The translations under genes were made by a program, and so were the position numbers. A stretch of DNA of 64,000 nt from Asterella californica (taxonomy: Eukaryota > Streptophyta > Marchantiopsida > Marchantiales > Aytoniaceae), in the NCBI GenBank assembly GCA_036924285.1, contig JAYKYS010000007.1, forward strand, positions 12,710,001 to 12,774,000, given 5' to 3'. Below the pieces are notes generated by a model, which saw nothing but the letters and a program-made list of their open reading frames with translations, was not told the origin of the DNA and did not search any database. This document shows, piece after piece, positions 32,771 to 41,740 of this stretch; position 1 is the stretch's first letter, and each line of letters begins with the position of its first letter.

Positions 32771-33261
32771 CACAACTCAGCCGAGTCCTCCTTTGAAGTC
32801 GACAACTTCTCCGTCTCAGCTCTTTGAGTCTCGTCCAACTTCTCGACTACGGACGTAAGTAGGGCGGCCACATCGACGCACTTGTGTCCTCTTGATAGAT
32901 CACCCACTCCACAACTTGGACAAGGATCTTCGCCTAGAAGATGAATTGGCGTTGGTGACGATGGACCCACTCGAAGACTCAAATCAGTAAACTCCCGCTT
33001 CCCTTTAGCTCTCTCGGTTCTGATTCTAGTTGGACAATTCACTACTTTGTGTCCCAACCCTCTACAGAAATAACACCACAAGTCGGTTTCTACTCTTCTC
33101 CTCGGCGATTCTACTTGAGGTTTAGTACTAGGGTTTTCAAACTCGACGATAATCTCTTTCGAGCTCTCTCCGACGCTTACTATGACATCTAAACCTTGAG
33201 GAAGGTTTCTAAGTCTAACTTTCCAATCTTTTGAATTTCCACTCATGTTGCACCTTCTCAA
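32770..33261 (-). CDS. A3 leader ORF2: zinc-knuckle protein (163 residues)
   Basis: It carries CYFCRGLGHKVVNC and the second cluster CPSCGVGDLSRGHKC, and is almost identical to the A2 copy. The frame is intact. It supplies a second nucleocapsid-like module in addition to the one in the polyprotein. Possible roles are RNA packaging, nuclear targeting or silencing interference; the sequence does not decide between them. Confidence 0.7.
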   Translation of the reverse strand: MRRCNMSGNSKDWKVRLRNLPQGLDVIVSVGESSKEIIVEFENPSTKPQVESPRRRVETDLWCYFCRGLGHKVVNCPTRIRTERAKGKREFTDLSLRVGPSSPTPIHLLGEDPCPSCGVGDLSRGHKCVDVAALLTSVVEKLDETQRAETEKLSTSKEDSAEL

Positions 33262-33384
33262 CCATTAAGTGGACAAAATATCATAGAGGAAAATAATTCT
33301 ACATTACTTTCTTAACTCTTCCGAGCTTTATATTAGAAATCGTGCATTATACATGCTATACACGAAATAAAATCTAATCTAATA

Positions 33385-33702
33385 TTAACTATCAAAGATA
33401 TGATCCTCCTCACCCTCGTTTGTACTCATCACAACAGACATCTTGAACTCACTCTTGTAAGGATCCAACTCTATTTCACCAGGAGCATTCGTGGCCTCCA
33501 TAGTGAATGATGCTTTAAACTCGACTTTCTTCAAATCTGTGCCAATTGTCGCGGAAGCTTCTTCGTATAGAGTAAAGAGGGCACCCCAAGTGCTATAGAT
33601 GCGTGTTCGTAACTCATCTATACTTAACTTGGGCTTCTCCGTCTCTGTTCGAACTCCTAAACGTCTCTTCTTCCACCTCGTCATTCGAACTGGATTCCCC
33701 AT
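33385..33702 (-). CDS. A3 leader ORF1 (105 residues)
   Basis: Same frame and length as A2 16321-16638, with a few conservative changes such as Val to Met and Asp to Glu. Basic head, acidic tail. Unknown family. Confidence 0.6.
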   Translation of the reverse strand: MGNPVRMTRWKKRRLGVRTETEKPKLSIDELRTRIYSTWGALFTLYEEASATIGTDLKKVEFKASFTMEATNAPGEIELDPYKSEFKMSVVMSTNEGEEDHIFDS

Positions 33703-34373
33703 GACGTATCTTCAAGACCTCCTTGTATGCCGAAACGTATCTCTCTTAGTTGGTAAGAGATCTCTCCAAGATTTTTGTGGTCTCCAGTAGCTCAACCTCC
33801 AAGCTACTAAATCATGAAGTTTCAACAGAAACTTCCCTAATCAGAAGAGATGGTGATGACTGTACAAATTTTCAGAGAACTGAAATTTGTATATTTTCAC
33901 TTCCCTCATGGTTGTCAACCCCCTCCACTTTGAAAAATCCTTTCTCCCTCTTCAGACCTCATCTTCTCATGATTTCTTTTGTCCTGGATAGCTTATCAGC
34001 CACTCTAAAACACTGGAAAGTTTCTCAGGAAAATAAAATTCACAGAAAATCTGACACTGACTGTAAACTTTTTCCAGAGAACAGAATTCCTCAACTCTCA
34101 CGAATAGACCCCCTCAATTTTGAAAAATCATTGCTCCCTCTCTAGACCACCTTTTCCTATGATTTCTTTTGTCTTAGATAGGTTATCAGCCAATCTAAAA
34201 CACTGGAAAGTTTCACAGGAAAATAAAATTCACAGAAAAGTTGACAGCGACTGTACAAATTTTCCAGAGAGCAGAATTTCTAAACTCACAAATTTCTCTC
34301 CTCTAATAACTTTTCTCTCCTCCTTTCTCTACAACTCTTGTTGCACCTTCTTTCAACTCTCCTCAAACCCTTT

Positions 34374-34544
34374 CTAAGTGAACAAGATGTAAAGAATGAC
34401 TTCGAACGCGTCATATATCACTACGGGATACACGAAAGGTTCTAACGTTGCTAACATCGCGTTAGCTCTCTCTCCTCCCAACGTTCTCTCCATGTGCTCT
34501 CTCATAATCTCCTTTTGTCGAATATAGAACTGAACTCTAAACAT
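34374..34544 (-). CDS. A3 leader ORF0 (56 residues)
   Basis: The protein appears identical to A2 ORF0. It starts 25 bases after the primer site. Function unknown. Confidence 0.4.
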   Translation of the reverse strand: MFRVQFYIRQKEIMREHMERTLGGERANAMLATLEPFVYPVVIYDAFEVILYILFT

Positions 34545-34568
34545 CGTTCAACGATCCCTTCAAGTGAG

Positions 34569-34586
34569 GTCCCGGCAACGGAACCA
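34569..34586 (-). promoter_or_regulatory. A3 primer binding site, tRNA-Glu type
   Basis: On the minus strand TGGTTCCGTTGCCGGGAC begins four bases after the 5' LTR. It is complementary to the 3' end expected of plant tRNA-Glu. Confidence 0.78.
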
Positions 34587-34590
34587 AAAA

Positions 34591-35506
34591 TGTAAACCCT
34601 CCGCGGTCCTAACGATCAACTACCCCCCGATCTCTCAACCTCCATGATCGTCATCCACGAATCTGCAACTGTCGGGCCTGTCTCTCACTCAGGGGTCACC
34701 TCTGATGGCTTTGATGGAAGCACACCATGAATCTTGAAGGGAAAAATGCTAAGTTCACTCTCATTCATACACCCACAAACTTATCAACTAAAATCTCCAT
34801 AATCTCATCCACTAAAATCCTCCATTCTAACGACGTCTCTCAAGTTCTCACATGCTAAAAATATCCCACACTCTCTATATTACTCAAGTTGTCATTACGA
34901 CGATGTGAAAACAAGGATGAGGAGCTCTTCTCTACTCCTCTATTTATACATTCTAGGTTTTTACTTTGGTACCCTCCGGTAACTCAGCCGTAACTACTTT
35001 TACCGGGTTTTACTAAGATATTACTTAAGGTAAAAGCATTGATCACATGGGCTTTTTACCTTTTCACATGGGCTTATTCCTTCAAAGTCAACAACTTCTA
35101 GAAGGATTCTGGAATATTCTCAAGGAATCTCGAATTTCCACCCCCCCTCTACACTAGGACCCACTAAAAAGGAAACATGTGGAATCTCTTCTTGTTTTTA
35201 ATGCCCACAAAGTCCACAACTTTAATCCAACCACTAATATCAAGTCAAAAAGGAGATAAGGGATACTTTCCACCCCCTTTCTACCTTTTAGACAAGATGA
35301 CAAGATAGTAGTGCTCACTCTTTAGCAAATATCTGAATTCTGCCAAAAGTACAGCTAAGTTTAACCATAACTAACTTTTAGCTAGTCATGACTAACTTGA
35401 TATCTCCTAAAAGTACTTTGGCAGCAAATAAACATTCTCAACACTTAGCTAGAACTAAACACCTTACTAATAGACAAACTTCCTATGTGTAACATAGGTC
35501 GTTACA
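34591..35506 (-). repeat. A3 5' LTR
   Basis: 916 bp, the same as 26741-27656 by eye. The TATAAATA box lies at 34941-34948 on the minus strand. Confidence 0.95.
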
Positions 35507-35510
35507 GTAC

Positions 35511-36556
35511 AGTTTGTTTCATCCTGTATACCCTGCCAGATGTATTCCAACGTACGTCATCGTGATGGATTGCATCCTACTTATCCTTTAGCCATTCATT
35601 ATAAATGGGTAGTTGATCTGGTAACTATGTCATTTGGACTTGGACAAATGAGGTATCTAGTCTTGACTAGGGAAGATCTATCTAACCAAGTCGAAGGCCG
35701 TGCCCTGAGGATGAAGACCACTGCTAGTGTCTGCCGCTTTCTACTTGAAGATGTTATTTGTAAATATGGGTGTGTGGGAAAGAACACTGCAGATAGGGGT
35801 GAGCTGGATTCACAAGAAGCAGTTGAGTTCTTCAAGCGGTTGGGAATCAAGTTGGCGTTAACCACTGCTTACAATCCTGAAGGGAATGGCAAGAGCGAAA
35901 GAGGTCATCCGCCAATCATCAAAGCTTTGGTAAAAGCTTGCAAGGGTAAGATCCGTGAATGGCCTAGACTGCTACCGTTTGCTTTGTGGGCAGATCGTAC
36001 AACTCATAGTACCGTTACAGGTTACATGCCAGCAGAATTGATACTAGGGCAAAAACCTGTGATGTTGATTGAGGAGGTTGTGCCTACTTGGAATGTTTTG
36101 CCATGGGAAGATGGTAGAAGTACGGAGGATCTTCTTGCATTAAGGATCCAGCAGTTAGAACGAAGACCTGAGGATGTTGCTAAAGTTGTGGAAAGGTTAA
36201 AGACTGCTAGAGAGAGAAACAAAGACAGATTTGATAGAACGCATAGATTACGACCCAAACCAGTTAAAGAAGGTCACTGGGTGTTAGTCTATGATAGTAG
36301 TCTTGATAATCAGCATAGCACTATCAGGAAGTTCTCCAAGAGATGGTTTGGACCTTATGTGGTATTAGAAGTTTATGATAATGCCACATACTCCTTGAGA
36401 GAGTTAGATGGTGCAGTGCTCAAGATACCAATCGCAGGGAAGAGAAACAAGCTCTTTAGAAGGAGAGGGGACGACCAGAACAATGCAGAGCTTACTGAGG
36501 ATGAAGCTGAAGACTCAATGGAGGTTGAAGATGCATTTGAAGCTGAAGAGTATTGA
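35511..36556 (+). CDS. B1 integrase (after the A3 insertion)
   Basis: It resumes with the zinc-domain Cys pair CIPCQM. In the core the first Asp is in KWVVDLVTM, the second in TADRGELDSQ (usual form SDRGxEF), and the Glu in NGKSERGHPP. A GPY-type tail follows (KRWFGPYVVLEVYDNATYSL) and an acidic C-terminus. From 35540 to 36556 the frame is uninterrupted, so only the TGA before the zinc domain and the A3 insertion break it. The enzyme joins cDNA to target DNA; B1's CCGC duplication implies a 4-bp stagger. Confidence 0.85.
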
Positions 36557-36592
36557 TCTCGATCTGGCACATACCGGAGGATGTGCAGGTTC

Positions 36593-36604
36593 AGAGGGGG
36601 TGGA
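36593..36604 (+). promoter_or_regulatory. B1 polypurine tract
   Basis: AGAGGGGGTGGA lies immediately before the 3' LTR and is the plus-strand DNA primer in this class of element. Confidence 0.75.
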
Positions 36605-37978
36605 TGTCGCGCCATTTGGCGGCTACATGCTTGACTTCTACTCCGACGTTTAGGTTTGGTAGTTCTAGAAGTTAGCTCATATTACTTCTAGTCCTTTATG
36701 TATATGTTTGACACCTTTGCATACGGTGTTAACACTATTTTGAGTCCTAGTAGGCTGATAGTATGTTAGTTATCTTGTTCAAGCATTTGTGCGCTTGTGC
36801 AAGTGACTTCTTACTTGTCTATGACATTCAATGTACATAACTTAGGGTTTCCATGCTGATAGGGGTTTGAGCTCATGGGTTGTACTTACTTGTCGCCCAT
36901 GCACACTTTCTAGCTGATTTAAGTTAATTTTTCGGAGCTACGTGTCGTTTTAGGTAGTTTAAGTATTACGCTGACACTCTAGGGGGCTTGACGTGGTAGC
37001 CTATGAGTGTAGATAAGTTACCAGGTAGTTTAAGGCACAAAAGGACAGTCAAGTGGAGCTATGAACTCCCATTGGTCTATTTTTGTCTTTTGTAAAACTC
37101 TAAGTTTAGAAACAGAGCTCTAGAGGAGAGTTTGAGCAATTGGTGAGGTATCTTCGAAATCTGAGATCACAAGAAGAGAGAGCTAGTCGTGCCAAGCACT
37201 GTCAGTGAAATTTTTGCTCGATTTGGATCAATAAACAAGGAGTTATGCCCAATTGAAGTTCGGATTGTGCCAAAACTGCATCACTTTTGTTGATTTTGGG
37301 GTTTTCGGTGCCAATTGCAGCAGAATTGAGGAAATCACTTCAAAACTTCGTGGTTGCGTTCACTGTCAGGAGGGCTACGACTGTCCAAAAAGTTTCGAAT
37401 CATTTGAGTAACTGAGTAATTCAGGGCGGCCGCTGAAGCAGAGGGGGTCTGAAAAGCTCTTAATCTAGAGCAGCGACTTCAGAGAAGGAGATCTGGAGTT
37501 CTGTGTACATTCAGGAGTCCCAACTTCACAGGGATGTTCAGCATCCTGTAGACTTCAAATACTGTGAGAAGATTTGAAATTCATCGAGCCAATTCTCTGT
37601 TCTATGTCTGAATAGCTGTCTAGGTACCAGAAATTGCCATAATTCTCTTATTCAGAACTTTTCTGTCAACATCTCGGTGCTAGAATTCAATCTCAGGCTG
37701 AAACTTCGTGTGTGTGTTCAGTAGTGCCTCATTTACATGTAGGGGAAGTTTAGAAGTCTAAACCTTCATAGTTTTCCTCTCTTTGAGTGTCAAAGTTCAC
37801 CGCTTAAACCTATTACTATTAGTTAAACTTAAATTTCGCTTTTTGAGCATATTAGAGGACCCTACACAACTGTGTGAGTGTTTATGGCCCCTGTTGTGAC
37901 CTGAAAGCCAACCTCTTGAGTAAACAACCACAGCCAGAAGCCCGGCGCTTTCCTAGGTAGACGGATCACACTTCGACA
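36605..37978 (+). repeat. B1 3' LTR
   Basis: TGTCGCGCCATTTGGCGG to CACACTTCGACA, followed by the CCGC duplication. About 22 differences from the 5' LTR by eye. Confidence 0.93.
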
Positions 37979-37982
37979 CCGC

Positions 37983-39233
37983 TTGGGAAGATGAAATGGT
38001 GAAATCCGCCATCTCCAACTTCCTTCTTGGCTCTCTTGGTGTACTCGAAACGTTACTCGAACGAGTACTTCTACTTGCTGACTCCTCCATGAAAATCGAT
38101 TCATCAGAAAATCGAGTTCTTTTTCTTTCTTGAGCTAAAAGCTCTACCAGTGCATGAGAAGAGTTTGAACTCTCTCCTTTCTCATAGATGGGATCTCGCA
38201 CGACATCGATAGTAGCTAACCTCTTGTCTCGTCCTTGTGATGGATTTCCTCCACCCACATTCATTCTGACAGCTTCGGCACCTCTTGCTCCGTTGTTAGG
38301 ACAATTTCGCTGGAAATGATAACCTCCACACGTCCAACAAGTGATTCCTCCAAAGTTACCTTGGTTGTCTCCAAAGTTACCTTGATTTCCTCGGTTGGGA
38401 TTGTTGTCGTAACCTCTTTGACCTCCTCCTCCACCTTTGTTCCTCCATTCTCGTAACTGCACCACGTTTATCTTGAGATCCGCAAGAGTATCGGTGATGC
38501 TCTTCAGCTCGGCATGAAAATCAGAGGTGGCAGTAGACATCGTTGTTGGGACAAACGGTCTTGGCACCACCGTTGGAGTAGGAGCTGACGTTGAAGCAAT
38601 CACCAATTGTGATGATGCAGGTGCGATCGTTGTGGCTACACCAGGAGTCGGAGTCGACACCAGAGCAGCATGATGAGGTTGGATGATACCTCCTTCATCC
38701 AAACTCTCTTTCATATTTGTCGCAATCTTGATGACCTCCGCTTTGGTTGTTGGCTTCTCGTACCTCACTTGGGTTCGAATTGAAGGTCTCAATCCTCCCA
38801 CCAAGTTCTTGGTCAGCATTGCTCCAATCCCCGCCATCGTTAGCTCCACATTGTCTCAACTCTTCCGTAGGACCGTTCGAAACCGTTGCTCCAACTTATC
38901 CACCCTTTCGGCATACTGCCAAAATTTCTCGTCGTCTCGTTGCCTCAAATGAGTAAGCTCCACCATGAGCTTCTCATAACTCTCTTCTGGAAGAAATTCC
39001 TCGATGAGTGCATTACTCAACGTCTCCCATGTGTCTTCAACTGCACCAGGTGTCTTGCTCTTCACTCGGTCTTCATATCACGTAAGAGCAAAATCTTCTA
39101 AAAACTTTGGCAGTAACAACACCCATTCTTCCTTCCTTCTCACGTTGTTTTTGATGCAACCTCTTTTGAAGTCTCGTACAAATGGTTCTACATCTTCATT
39201 TTCCTTCCCATGAAACACTGGTAACTTCCCCAT
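37983..39233 (-). pseudogene. A1 Gag remnant
   Basis: It matches residues 1 to about 420 of the A3 polyprotein from the same Met (39231-39233). The knuckle reads CWTCGGYHFQRNC. The open part is 37983-38849, with TGA upstream of it (near 38857, from Trp or Arg), another interruption near 39078 and further changes. It is continuous with 8150-11764 across the CCGC site of B1. Confidence 0.88.
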
Positions 39234-39429
39234 CTTGTAACTATTCTTTCTACCCTTCTAATTTTTGTGCAATAACTACTCGCTAAAAGAGTACGAACAT
39301 CACCAATTCCATTCGCGAATAATCTACCATAGATAAAATGAAAGGAAATGGTTGTAACAACACCTCTTGTGCCATCTCTTCTCCCAAGGTAATCATGAGC
39401 CTGAGTCGCATCACCGTCTTCTCCATCAT

Positions 39430-39592
39430 CCGAATGACGATCTCCATCACAACTCAGCCGAGTCCTCTTTTGAAGTCGACAACTTCTCCGTCTCAACTCT
39501 TTGAGTCTCGTCCAACTTCTCGACTACTGACGTAAGTAGGGCAGCCACATCGACGCACTTGTGTCCTCTTGATAGATCACCCACTCCTTGAT
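39430..39592 (-). pseudogene. A1 leader ORF2, C-terminal remnant
   Basis: The end of the zinc-knuckle ORF, with the same ELDETQ-type tail and TGATG overlap (39446-39450). It is cut at about 39592 inside the second Cys/His cluster, where copia sequence begins. Confidence 0.75.
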
Positions 39593-40853
39593 ACCTCGAG
39601 CTATGACAGTGCCATTCGAATCTTCAATAAAGCATCCATCTTTATTGAAGCGCACTTGCAGACCCTGCTCTATCAACTGTCCTACAGATAGCAGGTTTCT
39701 AGTCAATGTAGGTACATGTAAGACATTCCGTATACCAGTAAACGTTGAGACAGGAATGTCAAGTGGAATGTTACCCTTGTGCTGGATCTTGTGCTTGGTG
39801 TCATCTCCTGTCACCATAAACTGTGGAGTCTCCACAGGCTCGAGTGAACTAAACCACTCCCGATGGGGAGTCATGTGACTGGTGGCGTCGGAGTCGATCA
39901 CCCAGTCAGTCTGTGGCTCGAAAGCCGCATAACTCTGATGCGTAGTAATCAGCAATTGCTCCGAATAGACATGCTCAGTGACTGCATAGCCTTGCTGGTT
40001 GCTGTTACCTTGTTGGGGGTTGTTGTCGTGTTGTCTCTGATCGTTCTGCTTCTTGTAGCACTGATTCGCATTGTGGCCTTGTTTCTTGCAGTAGTTGCAA
40101 GAACCAAGCGCTCTTCTCTGATTGTTGTTGGAACCACCAGACTACTGCTGGTTCTGCTAGTTCTGTTGCGATTGCTGTTGCTGTCCACGTCCAGCACCTT
40201 TGCCACGACCCCTACCTCGAGATCCTCCAGAACCTGCAAAATAGACAGATTCTTGCTGACCCATCGAAGTAGAACTCTCCAGTAGGTGCACCTCCTCTCC
40301 TAACATCATAAGAACAAGCTCATCAAATCGCGGAAGAGGTTCTCTAGTCGAAATCGATGTTATGAACTGTTTGTACTCTACAAGCAGTCCCTGCAATGTG
40401 ACTCCGATCAAGACAGTGGGATCAATCTCGACTTTGACAGAAGATAACTGATCCGCGAGCTACTTGACCCCGTTCACATAGTCGTTTATGCACATCGACC
40501 CCTTCTTCACGGTATTGAGCTGCTGCAGCAATTGCAGCTTCCGCGCCTCTATTCCGGATTGAAACAGATGCGCGAGTGCATCCCAAGCTTTCTTGGGCGT
40601 ATCACAATCCTGGATGTGACCGATCATCGATGCTGAAACTGTCAGCGCGATGTAGTGAATAGCCTGATATGAGCGCTTCTTCCACTCCTTGAATTTCGGA
40701 TCAGAAATTGGCACTTCAGGCGCTTTCTCCTCCTCAATGATAAGATCCCATAGATCTTGGCCCTGCAGGAAGGTCTTCATCCGGAACTTCCACACTTGGT
40801 AGTTGTTCTTGTCGAGTTTCTCTCCAGTGATCAAAGACACAGACTCCGTCATA
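39593..40853 (-). pseudogene. Copia Gag and protease N-terminus
   Basis: Chosen start MTESVSLITGEKL (40851-40853). A UBN2-type copia Gag follows (NYQVWKFRMKTFL, DPKFKEWKKRSYQA, DTPKKAWDALAHLFQS), then a Gly/Arg-rich linker, the knuckle CNYCKKQGHNANQC and the protease segment WVIDSDATSHM. The catalytic Asp-Ser-Gly reads Asp-Ser-Asp. In-frame stops at about 40457 and 40142 inactivate it. It ends in the GAG-pre-integrase part and then runs into A1, giving a fortuitous fused frame (39524-39955). Confidence 0.82.
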
Positions 40854-41497
40854 GCTGCAATGTCGAAATTGCACTGTTCTGTACGTGGAAAACCTCCCAG
40901 AAACTGCAAGAAACTCATCTCTCCCCACCGCACGATCAAGAGTTGTCACAAGTCACGACGAGGCGACTCCGCAAACTCCTCCTGCAGCGACAACGAGAAA
41001 AGAACCTGTGCGCGAACTGTAGGTGTACAAAACACGACGGAAACGTCGAAAGAACACACCAAGAAAGGTCGAAACTAGACCAAATGAGGTCGAAAATGGG
41101 CGTGCGACCCCTTGAAATTTTCAGAAATTTTCAAATAGCTAGGATTTCGAAACAGGATTAGTTTTGGACTCAAGTCCTAAAACTTTCATTTTGGTCGAAA
41201 AAGATCTGTTTGAAAATCTGCCGCTGGAAATCTCCAAATCAACTGAAACTTGGCCCAGTACACAATTCGCACCTTCTGAACAAGACAGCCTTAAAAGGCT
41301 GGTCGACAGAAAACAGTGAGAAAAAATCGTCTAGGCCTCCGAAATTGCGTTCAAAGTTTTTGGTGGCGAAAGAAACGGTTTCGTCTCACCCGAACGCATC
41401 AGCAGGATAGTGCTCGACATCAGACACAACTCCGGCTGCTCTCTCCTGTACTCCAATCTCCATCTTGCTCATCAGCAAGGGACACACGCTCTCACCA

Positions 41498-41509
41498 GCT
41501 CTGATACCA
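41498..41509 (-). promoter_or_regulatory. Copia primer binding site (iMet)
   Basis: TGGTATCAGAGC on the minus strand, directly abutting the LTR. It is the standard plant copia primer site. Confidence 0.92.
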
Positions 41510-41740
41510 TGTAGAAAGATCGATACTTCGAGGACACTCCAAGAAGAGAGAGAGAGCGAGTAGACAAAGAAGTAAAATAGGAATGAGATGAGAGAGGCTT
41601 TGCCTCTCTCTGTATATATAGTGGAGGTGAGTACAAGAGAAACCCTAATGGTGGGTTAGCCCTCTAACTAACTCTAACAACCCTAACCACTCAGGCTAAT
41701 GGTAGCCGTCGATCTACTAGAGCTTGGGACTATATCAACA
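41510..41740 (-). repeat. Copia 5' LTR (231 bp)
   Basis: On the minus strand TGTTGATATAGTCCC to GATCTTTCTACA. It has a TATATATA box near 41613-41620 and a hairpin AGAGAGGC/GCCTCTCT (41591-41609) in the likely R region. Its outer end meets family-G sequence at 41741. Confidence 0.85.

Larger units (their letters stand above)
26741..35506 (-). mobile_element. Family-A gypsy element A3 (intact, very young)
   Basis: 8766 bp, with GTAC duplicated on both sides (26737-26740, 35507-35510). The two 916-bp LTRs appear identical base for base. Primer site, purine tract, four leader ORFs and an uninterrupted polyprotein are present. It was inserted into the B1 integrase in the opposite direction. It carries everything known to be needed for autonomous transposition of a gypsy element except an envelope, so it is a plausible active copy. 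Confidence 0.96.
11769..37978 (+). mobile_element. Family-B gypsy element B1, split by A2 and A3
   Basis: Two 1374-bp LTRs (11769-13142, 36605-37978) bracket gag, PR, RT/RNase H and integrase in the plus direction. CCGC target duplications flank it. A2 interrupts gag-PR at 14533 and A3 interrupts the integrase zinc domain at 26741. Removing both restores one gypsy-order element of about 8.7 kb. By eye the LTRs differ at about 22 positions, so B1 is older than both inserts and younger than A1. Confidence 0.93.
7217..39592 (-). mobile_element. Family-A gypsy element A1 (outer, decayed, split by B1)
   Basis: The left part (7217-11768) holds the 3' LTR and the C-terminal two thirds of the polyprotein. 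The right part (37983-39592) holds Gag and the end of the leader. Between them lies B1 with CCGC duplicated at each side (11765-11768, 37979-37982). Joined across B1 the sequence matches intact A3, where CATATCCCGCTTGGG runs through. The 5' LTR, primer site and most of the leader are missing, because the element stops at 39592 against a copia fragment. It is the oldest family-A copy of the nest by position and by number of lesions. Confidence 0.9.
39593..41740 (-). mobile_element. Ty1/copia element, 5' half only
   Basis: 5' LTR (41510-41740), iMet primer site, gag and the start of protease, all minus strand. It ends at 39593 inside the protease/pre-integrase region where family-A sequence begins, so integrase, RT and the 3' LTR are missing. 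A deletion or illegitimate recombination is required, because neither element has an end at this point. Both sides share GGAGTGGGTGATC-like sequence, so microhomology may have guided the join. Confidence 0.88.
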
